The position numbers and the translations under genes are program-made. From Bugula neritina (taxonomy: Eukaryota > Bryozoa > Gymnolaemata > Cheilostomatida > Bugulidae), in the NCBI GenBank assembly GCA_964035545.1, contig OZ037768.1, forward strand, positions 4,889,241 through 4,953,240: 64,000 nt of DNA. The letters are read 5' to 3'. The notes under the pieces were generated by a model. It made no database searches. It saw only the letters and a program-made list of their open reading frames with translations, and was not told where the DNA came from. Of this stretch, positions 1 to 12,200 are shown piece by piece (position 1 is the first letter of the stretch; each line of letters starts with the position of its first letter).

Positions 1-477
1 TTACTACACTCTATTGGGTAATGGCTTATTATTACTTAATCCTAACCATCACAGCCACATGACCTCAAACAACTCAGAGTTAGTAATATGACTAGCTGTT
101 GAAAAACAATGTCACCATTGTTTATTACATGATAAGATGTTATCAATTGAATGATTTTCTGTCTGTTACTCTCATACTTTGTGCTAGTAAAACTTTCTAT
201 ATTGTCTAACCATGCCAGTCTGTCCTGATTATGGCTTTAATTCTGCCTTTCAGAATAGACGCTGGGCTCTTACTAGTTTGCTAATGACAATTCCTTATTG
301 GGATAATGAACTATTGATATTTATTGGAAAACTGTTAGAATATTAATACATCTATTTCATTATGTCAGTTTTAAGTTTCGTTTATACCTTCACGATTTTA
401 GTCAAAAATTCAATTTGGCCGAGTTGAAATTGCATTGTAAAAGCCACTCGTAAAAACTTTTGTATTGTGATAACTTA

Positions 478-821
478 GCCTAGGGCCACACGGTGCGTAT
501 TTTCGCATGCGAAAATTGAAATCACAAGTAGCAAAGGTGTCCACTGTAGCGTCAGTGATGCGTGATAAATAAAGCTTTCATTTTTAAATCGCACTCGCTT
601 TCAATAAAACGCAATTTACTGGAATGTAGCACTAAAATAAAGAAATTGGGCTCGCTGAATAACTACCAGCCAATTAGGTGATGACGACAGAGACGATTCG
701 CACTTGCGTTGAAAATGCAGAGCGACACGTGCGAAGGTTTTCTTAACGCGCACAGTGGACACCTTTGCTACTTGTGATTTCAATTTTCGCATGCGAAAAT
801 ACGCACCGTGTGGCCCTAGGC
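478..821. mobile_element. MITE with 70-bp perfect terminal inverted repeats, PIF/Harbinger-like
   Basis: Positions 478-547 and 752-821 are exact reverse complements by eye. The outer ends read GCCTAGGGCCACACGG. The element is flanked by TTA on both sides (475-477 and 822-824), consistent with a 3-bp target-site duplication. The 344-bp length, the absence of coding capacity and the long inverted repeats fit a non-autonomous DNA transposon. A TTA duplication is typical of the PIF/Harbinger superfamily, but no transposase is present, so the family is an inference. Each arm also contains a 16-bp palindrome centred on CGCATGCG. Identical arms suggest a fairly recent insertion. Confidence 0.85.
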
Positions 822-911
822 TTAATCGGCCGATTTCAGTCATATTATGATATACAGAGCCAGAGCCTAATACTGAACAGGTATATGCTAATACTCAAAC
901 TGTGGAGCTGT

Positions 912-978
912 AATGTGTGTGTGCAGCGCACACGCTCTCTCTCCAACACACACACACGCGCACACACATGCACCAAAA
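912..978. repeat. CA/TG-rich microsatellite
   Basis: Short runs of TGTGTG, then CTCTCT, then a longer interrupted ACACAC tract with GCGC steps. It is a simple sequence in the presumed JMJD4 intron, just upstream of the first supported exon. Confidence 0.8.
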
Positions 979-1058
979 TCCTGCACTCCACTACTGCATA
1001 ATATCATGATTACATTATTAAAAAGCAGACCAACAGATGTGTTTTTCAATCATTTTAG

Positions 1059-3953
1059 AATGCATGAAGATGTAAATCTCTACGAGACACCCGCCTACTT
1101 CACATCTGACTGGTTAAATGAATATTGTGTGGACAAGGGTAAGGATGACTACAGATTTGTCTACTTGGGTTCTACTGGTTCATGGTAAGCTCGTACTTCC
1201 TCTCTTAGGCTACTAGAACCTGTGTGCTGTTTGCTTGTTGCTGCATTATTACTAATAATATAGTTGAGTGATAGAGTTCAAAGAAGTAGCAATAAGCTGT
1301 ATGGTGATAAACTCAAGTGCCAGTTTGAGTATGGTAAAAGCTCAATGATGTATTAAAGCCTTGGTTCTCAGTACTTGCAGCTTGTTCAATATATAGTCTG
1401 TGTAGACTGGTAACAAGGTGTGTAGTTATAGAAACTAGTTTAATTACTCTCAGAGGATATCAAAGTTCAAATTTCAGTTGATATGACCATATGGGCTTGT
1501 CCTATATGGTTACCATCACTACATTTCTATGTTTAGAATGGATTTTTCATTCAATGCACGGAGACAGTGTCATAGAGTGAAACTGCAAATCCATTTGTAT
1601 GGTTCATTCAGAACAAAATATTTGATTAAATTGAAGGAAATTTTTGTCACGAAGACAGAGGTCAGCAGCAATTGTGGCTGCTAGTTGCATAGTTACAGGA
1701 TGTAAACATTTACTATAAGTTATGACCTGCTGATACTAATTATTGCATACTGCTTTAGCTAATAGCCAAGATATATATGAATAATATATTACTGTATGAA
1801 TGTAATGTGTCGGGATTCTTTGATTCGCGTAGGAGTGTTTTGGTTATTGTAATCAAAAATTGACAAAACTGAAAGATGATGCGCGATGTCACGTGTGCAC
1901 AGTATGTATGCAGCTATAGTAGTACTTCTTGGAGAGTCACTGAGTCATCAAGCTTGGCTCTTGCCAGTCTAATGACATCAAAGTGCCAAGTGTAATGCTG
2001 GTGCCGGCTGTGCTGGATACTTGGGAGCGGACAGCTTGCGTTGAAGCAGGAGAACAGCTGCCTCTAGAGTTCTAATAATTACCTTTATTTTATACGTTGC
2101 TAAATGGTGCTTCTTGCTGCCATATATGTTTATAAGTTCAGTGGTATGGCAATGATGTACTCCCTACTTTCTACTTCTACATTTCATTTAATTCTAGATA
2201 CTTTTATTTGTCAGTTCTGATTTGCTTTTGTGACTTGCTGGCAATAAGCTTTCTCATTAAACTGTTGTAGGACGTCATTCCATGCAGATGTGTTACATTC
2301 ATTCAGCTGGTCAGCCAACATTGTTGGGAAGAAGCGTTGGATTCTTTACCCTCCAGGTGCTGGCAATACTTGTACATGTATAACTGTACACGCTACACAG
2401 GCACTGGCGACACTAGCTGATAATTTTATTGAAAAATCACACAGTCTTCTCCCAATCTCTTATCTACTAATGGCAAATGTAAATAAACCGCCTTTGCTGG
2501 GTTGGAGATAAGGGTTGCTGTTAGAAAGCTAATATTTGCCAACACATGCTAGTAGTTGTTGCTAATACTTGCTGTTGTACTGCAGGCAAAGAGGAACTAA
2601 TGAGAGACCAGCTAGGGAATCTTCCATTTGATGTTACCATAGAGCCGTATACTCTACCAACTCATTCATCATATCCACACAGGGTTGAGGTGACACAGAG
2701 CTCTGGGGAGATTATATTTGTGCCTAGCGGCTGGCACCATCAAGTCCATAATTTGGTATATAATTATCTTGCATATCTTATGCGTCTAATGTAACCTATA
2801 TTTCAGTTACATATGTGGTTCTTCCTGATTATGTCAATTCTCATTCATTACGATTATAAATAATCCGTCAAGGTTGTGGGACCCACCCATAGCATTCAAT
2901 AACATCCCTAGTAGACCAGTTGTACTAAATGAAAGTGTGTTAAGCATTGTACGATATTTTGATTAGATGAAAAGAACTACATTATTCTTAAAAGTGTAGT
3001 CAGGTGCAATGATGATGAATATGAAGGGTTGAGAATTAAACAGTCAGTGCTTGTAGGCAACTTTTATGCTGGTGCCAGTATAACTTATGGTTCTGGCATA
3101 TTGTGGAAGTGGAATTTCTCCACTAGGACTACCCATTTGTCTCCCAGGTGAGGTTGCCACTATAATAATCACGTATTTGCAGGAAACAACGTTGTCAGTC
3201 AACCACAATTGGTTCAATGGCTGCAATGCAGAAAAGTGCTGGAAATACCTGAAGTATAATTTACAGCTTGTGGAAAAGGAGATTAGTGAATTTAAAGATA
3301 GCATGACTGACTGGGAAAGTCATTGTCAGGTTAGTTGTGTCAATGGACCCATAATGTGACATCCTGCTCAAAGGTGGTGGTTTCCACCCTACATTTTACA
3401 TCTCAAATTAGTTATACAGCATAAGGTTTCTTCTTAGAAATCCCAGCTAATTTAAAAGTAATTGTTCAGAAATTTGTGTTGGTGCAATGGTCAGTGCCCA
3501 ACTTTGGTGCATTAAATTATATTTACTATAAGTCATATATCCTTGGCAACCATATATGACTATTACCTAGCCATCTCTATCAACAAATATTCCATCTACA
3601 TATTGTAATTGCTTATAGTTAAAATATAAGGTTTATCATAACTGCTAATTTTTTATTCACGATTAGACTGATCATTGACTCACTTGTGGCTAATAATAAT
3701 CATTTACTCAAATATGCCTTTTTTTCTTGGCTAGGTTCTTCTCAGGGCTCACATGGGATTCCACTTTGAAGATTTTATTGAAATCTTAATCCACATAGCA
3801 AATAAAAGACTGGGTATGAACAAGCCACAAGTGTTTGATTTGGTGGCTCTTAGAGATATGTTTAGACAAATAGCTAATGTGACCAGTTCCCGGAGGGCGA
3901 CTATAGAAATTTTGATGAAAGAAATAAACAAAACATTACAATGTTTTGTATAA
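1059..3953 (+). CDS. JMJD4: JMJD4-like 2-oxoglutarate/Fe(II) oxygenase, 3' part
   Basis: Five exons keep one frame: 1059-1184, 2271-2356, 2586-2755, 3183-3329 and 3735-3953 (stop TAA). The encoded segment starts at the PAYFTSDWLNEY stretch and continues through the JmjC core. The HxD iron ligands are in FHADV (exon 2), next to SFSWS and WILYPPG, and the distal histidine region is PSGWHHQVHN. SVNHNWFNG and a helical tail typical of JMJD4 follow. In animals JMJD4 is a lysyl hydroxylase acting on the release factor eRF1, so a role in translation termination is likely (family knowledge). The first exon begins mid-codon, so the N-terminal part lies left of the window, beyond a MITE-bearing intron. 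The stop is 157 bp from the stop of the convergent tetraspanin gene. Confidence 0.93.
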
Positions 3954-4110
3954 ACTTTTATTTAAATACAAAAGACAAAAATATTTTTAATACAAAAAGT
4001 GCTATTAGAACAAAACAAAAATGAATATAAATGTAAAAATAATACAATAGTTGTCATAATAATTTTATCAACATCTTAAGAGAATAGATGGGCTTTGTTG
4101 ATTAGCAGGA

Positions 4111-7100
4111 TTATACAACTTCATATTCCTGTTTGATGGCTCTAGCTAAGCAGCAACTCAACACGATGCCAATCAGCTAAAACAATTAGGAAAAGTGTTC
4201 AAAGTTCAAATTGCTAACATTTGCTTTCAGTGCTATCATTGTACTAGCAGCTCTCAACAAAGAAGCGGGTTTGGTTACCTGATAAATGGCGGGAGAGAGA
4301 GAAGGTTACTACGCATAGCTGTGTTCCCTTTTAATAGCTTTTCCCAAGCAGCAAGCAAACACAATTCCAATCAACTGGAAAAAGATATGAGAGCAGTTCA
4401 CTAACATGCAATGGAGGGGTGACTTGGGTCTTTAGCCTCTATTCAAGGTTTTAAAGCTGTATTGCACATGAGCTCACGTGAGCTACACAAGTATTGATTG
4501 AGGTTGGAATTGCAAATTACTAGCGATCATTTGCTAGTGACTATGAATCATGAATGTATAATCACTAGTCTAGTTACGCGCTTCCTCCTAACTACACTGT
4601 TCACGTGATGTTGAATATGAATACAATCACATGACCATGAAAACAGAGGCACTGCCTACTGTAAACAGATGCTGGCAAGCTTGAATTATCGGATCATATG
4701 TTTCAACAATGCTGTTGCTTACCTGCACCACCCCCAGTCCAATAGCTACTCCAGCCACGTAGAGAATATTTTTAACCAGTGTATCCTCAAGTTTTTGAAG
4801 ACACCCCTGTAAATGGAGCAATCAAATAATTATGACTGATGTGAAATATTATAAGTTTCTATGTATGAATTATCATGGGCAGGCAGCATTTAATGCATTA
4901 CTATAAGAAACAAAAGAATATTTAAACTAAATCAGCTTTATACTCACAGTGGATTGAAATGATCCGCAGCTTGGTGGCACCGTTTTTCCAGCGGCAATGT
5001 AATCAGATGAATTCGCCGAGCCACAGCATTCGAACTATAACAAGGAAATATAACAATCAAAATACAGGTTCTGTTTTTATAACAGCTAGTGATGCAAACT
5101 GAAATTTATTTCACAAAGCAAACTTACTTTCGTTTGTAAATTATCCCATGCTTTTGTGACTCCACCATGTCCAGTTTCATTGTATTGCTTAATAGTGCTA
5201 GTCAGGCCATTACTAACAAGTTCATGGACATCAGCCCTCAGCACATACCCAGTAATTCCAGCAGCAATCTCGATGATGAGTAGGAGTCCAATGAGAACTG
5301 AAAACTGTACAAAATAACCACCTGTATAACTAGATATCACAAAACAACTTGTACTGAAGAAAAAAGTCGAGTTAAGTGGTGTAAATGTCTTGTAAACTGA
5401 GTTTATTTACACTTACAGTTATAGTCATGCAGTAGTGCTCTTTCACAGCTCCACAGCAGCCAAAGAAGCCAACGATTAGGGTGATGGATCCCACAACAAT
5501 CAGCAGTACAGCCGGTGCATTTATCGGAGATGAAAAGAAATCAAGATACTGCTTCAGCTCAATTTGAACATAAATACCAACACCTAGCAACGCCAGTCCA
5601 AATATCTAAAAACAGATCACATGAAATGGATTGTGCAACACAAAACTAATATTAAGTACTTGAAGAACTTGTCTAGCCATATTGTCAGATACAGCCAACT
5701 GAACAGGCTTACAGTATTGAACACAATTAGACAGGTTATTGATACGATATAGCAGCAACAGTAATGTTAATTGAAAACATATCAACACAAATATAATCCC
5801 ATGTATAACATGAACATGGCTGAAACTCAAAACCCAAATATGACAATTTTTCACTCCAATATGTAACAAGCGTGGCAATTGACTCTTCATATTATGATTT
5901 ACAATGTTGCAAAATACCTTTAATTATTTAATAATGCAATTAGTCATAATCATACAACTTTAAAACCTAAGTCATTCCACCTCATAAATAAACCATGGCG
6001 AGTAATCATATCTGTAAGGTGCATCCCACAGATAACGCTTACAGTCAATATTACTATACAACTGAAAGAATGTTACATTATGATTATATTGTTTTGTACT
6101 TCACTGGGACCATCAACATTTTAATTGTCTAACTGAAAGCTTACATTGTTCAACTTTAAGTTCACATAAACTTATTAACTATGGCTAAACCTAAATTTTT
6201 ACTGTTAAAATGATCGTAAGTTTACACTAGCTGACTAGCACTCATTAATATAGCTTTCGTTTTGTACCATCATGTCATAATCACCATGATAATTACAAGT
6301 GAAAATATAATTATAGGACTTATATTCTTGCAATGTTAAGCCTATAAGTGTCTAGGATAACTACTAGGAGTATGATAGTTAACAAGGATATTTATTATCT
6401 TGATATGGCTACTTCGGCGATATGTGGGTGATAATACAGTGAGAATCAATGCCAGAATGAGAATCGACTAATACTATCGTATCGAATTTGATCAATATAT
6501 TGAAAATGATATACTTATAGTTATAGTTTAGGTTATAGCTCGTAGTTATACTTATAATTACTAGTTTAAGTTATACCTAATTCAGTAATTGGCAGGAATA
6601 AATCAAAGTCATAGTGACTTTTAGTTTTAAGTTCAAGTTTGAGCTTTTCATAATAACAATGAAAATCACAATCAATATCATAATTATAATAACAACAATC
6701 AAATTCAAATCGAATAAAATATTATTGGTATTCTAATTTATAAAATTAAATTTACAACTACTTAGCTAAGACTTCAATGTTGAACAATCTCGATATGAAT
6801 ATGAAATTGAATAATGAATGTGACTACAAAATAGTGATACTCATGCTAGTAGTAACAGTAAGTAAGTGTAAGACTAAGTGTAACTGTTTCATAGTAATAG
6901 TAATACTATTACTCTAATACTAAGTAAATGTAATACTATTAGTATTAGTATTACTAAGTCCAATATCAGTATCATACTAATTAATATAAATAAATTCAAT
7001 ATAAATATTGCTTGTGAGTGTATTGGTATCATAATAATCTCAAAGACTTACGAAAAATAGTAAGTTAAATCCAAAAAGTAGATACTTCACACATGTCATT

Positions 7101-7114
7101 CCCTTTTCCACCAT
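4111..7114 (-). CDS. CD63-like tetraspanin
   Basis: Six coding exons on the minus strand: 7114-7052, 5605-5417, 5304-5128, 5034-4948, 4806-4723 and 4176-4111, all phase 0, giving about 222 residues. Exon 1 starts MVEKGMTCVKYLLFGFN and enters TM1. TM2 ends in FFGCCGAVKEHYC, TM3 is FSVLIGLLLIIEIAAGITGY, and the large extracellular loop has the tetraspanin ECCG motif plus PPSC and GC cysteines (four in all). TM4 spans the last exon junction. The tail ends QEYEVV, a YxxPhi signal close to the CD63 lysosomal motif. Tetraspanins organise membrane microdomains; CD63 types cycle through late endosomes. A second version of the last exon lies at 4309-4374 (separate entry). Ascription to CD63 rather than another tetraspanin rests mainly on TM4 and the tail; the loop has fewer cysteines than mammalian CD63. 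Confidence 0.92.
4279..4374 (-). CDS. Alternative C-terminal cassette exon of the tetraspanin
   Basis: On the minus strand, an acceptor (polypyrimidine then CAG) precedes an open frame at 4374 reading LIGIVFACC and ending in REHSYA with TAG at 4309-4311. It is 22 codons including stop, exactly the length of the distal last exon (4176-4111), with the same phase and clear similarity (LIGIVxxCCLxxAIK). Thirty nucleotides after the stop there is a donor, CAG|GTAACC (4279/4278), so it can act as a 96-bp cassette exon whose inclusion replaces the YEVV tail with HSYA. The stop is close enough to that junction to be expected to escape nonsense-mediated decay. It looks like a tandem exon duplication. 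Use of the exon in mRNA is inferred. Confidence 0.75.
4471..4484. promoter_or_regulatory. E-box palindrome containing TCACGTGA
   Basis: AGCTCACGTGAGCT is a perfect 14-bp palindrome around an E-box. The core TCACGTGA matches the centre of the CLEAR element bound by TFEB/MITF-type factors. It lies in the tetraspanin intron just upstream (in gene sense) of the cassette exon. Function is inferred. Confidence 0.4.
4601..4608. promoter_or_regulatory. Second TCACGTGA octamer in the same tetraspanin intron
   Basis: A second TCACGTGA about 120 bp from the palindromic copy, between constitutive exon 5 (ending 4723) and the cassette exon (4374). It is a CLEAR-like core by sequence only. Confidence 0.35.
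6400..7020. repeat. Cryptically simple AT-rich block in tetraspanin intron 1
   Basis: Successive short motifs (TTATAG/TTATAC, ATCAATATCATAAT, GAATATGAAATTGAATAA, AGTGTAAGACTAAG, AGTAATACTATTAC) are reiterated imperfectly. The same motif kinds recur elsewhere in the window (near 15450-16450, 17230-17340, 24480-25100, 40430-40760, 41300-41500 and 59600-60050). Confidence 0.6.
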
Positions 7115-9214
7115 GTTGACTCTTCAAGCTGCGAAACAAATTCGTACAATTAATTAAATATCGCGACCGACTTTTAAATGAACCAAGTGTATGACCAAAC
7201 TTGATGAACAGGAGACTTTTATACACAATTTACATATGAGGTAATTTTGTATTCATACGCTGGAAAACGAATTATAGTTGTGCGTATCAAATAAGCTTAA
7301 TAATTATAAATCAAAATCTGTAAAGTATTTTTTAACACAGCAAACAGTTTACTTTTTCTTAATTTTAAAGAAAAAACTTTAAAAAGAGTTACTTCATAAA
7401 AGTTGTAAAAACCTTGCGTCATTTCACGTGATTATGCGCAATAATTTAACACTACAGTGACGAATGGACGACCTATAAATACTACATGACTCCGCTCCTT
7501 AATAAGAGTATCTATATTTAGATACCAATTAATAGTTCTAGTTTTTTAGATGTCTCAAACGTACCCCTGCTCAACAACCCAGATTATTAGCGTTTTACTA
7601 CTTTGCCCAGATCAACCTTAAGTGAAATCAATTTTAAGTATTGGTTATCAATAGATGTTTTGTTTTGTATACAGTACATAATGGTAATGATTATGATAAT
7701 ATTCTGTCAGAATTGATTATATTGTACGTCTTATGGCATACAATATATAAGTAATTTTAATTATTGAATCAAAATTTATTTTAATAACAGTTTTTTATGA
7801 ACAAGGGTTAGATTTTAAAGCTGCATGCATTTCAGTTTAAAACAAAATTAAGGAATGCAAAATAATTGTAAGTTATAACTATCCTCGCCATCCTAACAAA
7901 AGCAAAAGACCAAACGTACAATTTTTTAATATTGCTATGTTTAGTAAACCTGGAAATGCTGGTTTAAAGTATGCAGTTTATTACATATTTTTGAATATGC
8001 AGCATTTACATCAGTTTTTTTATAAAAAAAAAATGAATAGCTATGCATGGTGTAAAACAGCGGTACTTTTCTTAGAAAATATGAGTAAAGTAACAAAGCT
8101 TTGCAAAAAACAAAGCAATAATGAAACCAGTTGAACATAAATGAAGTCAAGACCAGTTTTCATTAACCTTTAGCCATTAGCTAGATCTCCAAATGCAGCA
8201 TAGCTCCAATAATGAAAATTTAAAGCAAAAGCTATTCAAGGGAAGACAACTTCAATTTATAAGACAGTGTTTTTAGCTGAACTCTTATAATTGAGTAGAT
8301 TATTATATTAAGTAGAATGACAAAACTAAAATAGTTGCATCTTTGTTTTATAGCCACTGCCTCTTTAATGTTAGTTTACGTTGAGACTACCCATTACACT
8401 CAAATTACATGACAATATAAGTGCTTAAATATCAAGATATTTGTTCATCATCAATGGAGCTTGACCAAATAGCACCATGTCACAGCACTAGTCACCTTGT
8501 GCAATGTACATTCAGCATTGGGAGGTGAAAAAGATTAAGTTCTCTACGAAGAGTTATAGCTTTTAAAGATTTTCAACCTGTACTTCACACCAAAACTAAC
8601 AGACAGATCTTAAAATCTTGGGCTGTGATTCCTCCAGCGACACTACTGTGGAGCTCTAAATAATTACAGGTTTTAAGTATCATCTCACCTATCAAGTATA
8701 TCTTTGGATTTGGACATAATTTTGACAACCTTTTCAGCAATAATTGTAGGTTTGATTACATTTCCAAATACCGACAGCAATACCTTTTTTTGTAAAAATT
8801 TTGCTTTTTAATACATAAATGCATGTATTATAGGATATGAGGTGAACATCATACAGACTGTGATATAAAGAAGTTGAACAATATTGACCATTTATTTGCA
8901 GTTATTACAAATAAAAACGCTATTATATAAATTTTTCATCATTTTGAAAACGTATAAAATGTTGAAGTTTTGTAATATATATTTAAATGTCTGAAATAGT
9001 AACCAAATCTACTTGATAAAACTGCTAAAATAAAAATTTGAGTACATGGTCAAAAATAGGACAATGAATTCATCGGACTACAGTTGCATAATCATACATT
9101 ATCATACCAAATTTTCTTTCTGTAGTCAGATAGAAGAAGAATAAAACAAGTGATGCAATTTTTCATTCACATTATATACTGTATATACAAGTAGAGCTAG
9201 GCGAGCTTTGAAGA
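7115..9214. other. Intergenic: tetraspanin promoter side and La 3' flank
   Basis: No supported gene. The right end is the 3' flank of the minus-strand La gene and the left end is the upstream region of the minus-strand tetraspanin. Short open frames near 7940-8150 on both strands are AT-rich and resemble no family. A TCACGTGA octamer at 7424-7431 is the only site I would mark. Confidence 0.6.
7424..7431. promoter_or_regulatory. CLEAR-like TCACGTGA upstream of the tetraspanin
   Basis: A palindromic octamer about 310 bp upstream of the tetraspanin ATG (7114, minus strand). Two more copies lie in the tetraspanin intron at 4471-4484 and 4601-4608. TFEB-type factors bind this core in promoters of lysosomal genes, which would suit a CD63-like product. 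Binding is inferred. Confidence 0.4.
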
Positions 9215-12200
9215 TCAATCATTTCTTGACCTCTTTTCTTTCGATGCTCCATCACCATCTCCTACAGTCATAGAAATTACTATCAATCTATTTTACTATA
9301 AAACCTGATAATAATCTCCATTATTTAGCTGCTCTTTAGTCCAACAGTAACTGCTTGTTTTAAAATTAAGTAATTCATGCTAACAAGCTGGAAAACCAAT
9401 CGCATTTATAAACTATAATGGTATACTATATAATCATTGATTAACAAATATATAGAAAAAATTCATTTCTTTTCTATCGATCAACACAATCAAACTGCAA
9501 GGGAGTAGATAGATGGTCACCTAAAGACGAAATTAAAGCCATACGTATATATAAAATCTTGTGTATGTTATATATATTATGTATGTGTTGATTACTAACC
9601 AGCATTGCGTCGCTTAAAACCACCACGGCCACCCTTTCCTCCTCTGCCTCCATGTCCTGGCTTATTTTTCTTGTATCTGTTGTGGATGCTTTCGAAGAAC
9701 TTCTTCCAATGAGTTTCCTCTTCCTCGCCTTCAATAGAAAACTGGTATATACACCATATACATTATATACAGTATATGCACCATATACATTATATACACC
9801 ATATACATTATATACACCATATACATTATATACACCATATACATTATATACACCATATACATACATTATATACACCATATACATACATTATATACACCAT
9901 ATACATTACACACACCAAATACATTATATACACCACATACATTATATACACCATATACATTATATACACCATATACATTACATACACCATATACATTATA
10001 TACACCATATACATTATATACACCATATACATTTTATACACCATATACATTACACACACCAAATACATACATTATATACACCATCTGCATACATTATATA
10101 CACCAAATACATTATATACACCACATACATTATATACACCATATACATTACACACACCAAATACATTATATACACCATATGCATTATATACACCATATAC
10201 ATTATATACACCATATACATTATATACACCATATGCATACATTATATACACCATATGCATTATATACACCATATGCATTATATACACCATATACATTATA
10301 TACACCATATACATACATTATATACACCATATACATTATATACACCATATACATTATATACACCATATACATTATATACACCATTTACATTATATACACC
10401 ATATACATTATATACACCATATACATTATATACACCATATGCATTATATACACCATATACATTATATACACCATATACATTATATACACCATATACATTA
10501 TATACACCATATACATTATATACACTATATACATTATATACACCGTATACAGTATATACACCATATGCATTATATACACCATATACATTATACACACAAT
10601 TTATTAAATAGAGATGCACACAGCTATGTGTACATAATATTTTTGACAATAATTAAAAGGTGAATCAGCCAAGGAAATGGATTCTTTCAAACTTGAACGA
10701 AGGCAGTGCACACCAACCTTCAATAACTACTCCAGTCAACTCTTTCTCATCAAAAAGAATTTTTTTGTCTTTAGCTTCTTCCAGAGCTTTGTCCCAGGCC
10801 ACTTTGGCTTCATTCTCAGTAGCATACCTGATCTTAGCCTGCAGATAGAACCGATGGAAATGTGTTAATTTGAAGTTTATATGTTTGGCTACATTAGTAA
10901 TACTATATGGGATTCCATGGAAAGGTACCTGTTATTTGTCACCTCCATCTATAGTTCCCCTTTAATAACAACTTGCAGACATAACGGATAAATTATTCAC
11001 GAAACATTATCTTCAGAAAATAGTGGAGAAAATAGTGGGTATTTGCCAACATAAACAATTTGCTAAGTCAAAATTATTTTGATTCTAATCTATTTCATTG
11101 AACTAGTAACTTCAAATATACATTATTTACTTCCAAAATAGCACACTTTTGATGTAAAACTTGTGCCATAGCATAGCCATATGACATTTTACATCACCCT
11201 ACCGTGCACACTTACATGATCATCTCCTTTTGCAAAATCTACCCACGCAACATCTCCATATTTGCCAAAAAATTCTTTTATTTTGTCAATAGGAGTCTCA
11301 TCTGGAATGCCGGTGACTTTTAGCACAGAGCTTCTGGTAATACGAGCCAGTAATTCCTAGCAAAATTAGGAATAACATGAAAGTAAAATAACATCTTCTA
11401 AAACAAAACACCAAAAATGAACTTTAAATAGAAACAATCAACTTCCATAATCTACTAAACAGCTAAAAGCTAATGATTACTAAAATTTGAAATGACATTC
11501 TGGCCAACTGTTGCTAGAGTACCGTTTCATATAACGTCAGTAGTTTGCCAACTTTAAAAACGTGGCAAATACCTCCTAAGTACAAGTACTTTATCACTAT
11601 TTTTTACCCTGGCCACAAAAAAAGGTGTCCTAAATGACTGCTCAATGAACAATTTCTCAATATACTACAAGTTGGACTGGTAGTAGTAAGTGATGCTTCT
11701 TTCATGGCTAGTATTACTCTCTTTCAAATAAAACTTGCTTTATACTACACACTAATTTTGAATGATAACAAAGGGAGTGTTAGAACCCCATAATTTAGCA
11801 AACTCCTGAGGGTCGAGTTTTACCTAAACACTAAATGTTTTTCCAGCACATTTTTGTAGAACAAAACATATTTTGCGATAGAGGTTAAAGGTTAGTGTTA
11901 GAGGTCAAAGTTTCTGTCGACAAGGGTTACATAAATGTTTATGACTAACAGCTGCACCAGTACTAAAATGTTGAAATTATTTACCTCTCTTTCTTCTTGC
12001 TCTTTTTTCTTTTTTTGCCTAAAATATAACAACTACTATGAATTATAACAACAACTACTATGAATGATAACAACTACTATGAAATATAACAACTACTATG
12101 AAATATAACAACTACTACGAAATATAACAACTACTACGAAATATAACAACTACTATGAAATATAACAACTACTACGAAATATAACAACTACTACGAAATA

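Larger units (their letters stand above)
1..1058. other. JMJD4 upstream intron / left window edge
   Basis: No coding exon is recognised here. The first supported JMJD4 exon begins at 1059 in mid-protein, so this stretch is most likely intron, with the 5' exons beyond the window edge. It holds a MITE (478-821) and a CA-rich microsatellite (about 912-978). The short open frames over the MITE and microsatellite are not gene-like. Confidence 0.6.

Noticed and set aside
616-1001. Open frames around 616-1001
   Set aside because: They cover the MITE and the CA microsatellite and do not join in phase to JMJD4.
9652-10663. Long open frames on both strands rich in YIHH/YTPYTL or VYGVYN repeats
   Set aside because: They are translations of the 18-bp intronic minisatellite, open in several frames because the period is a multiple of three.
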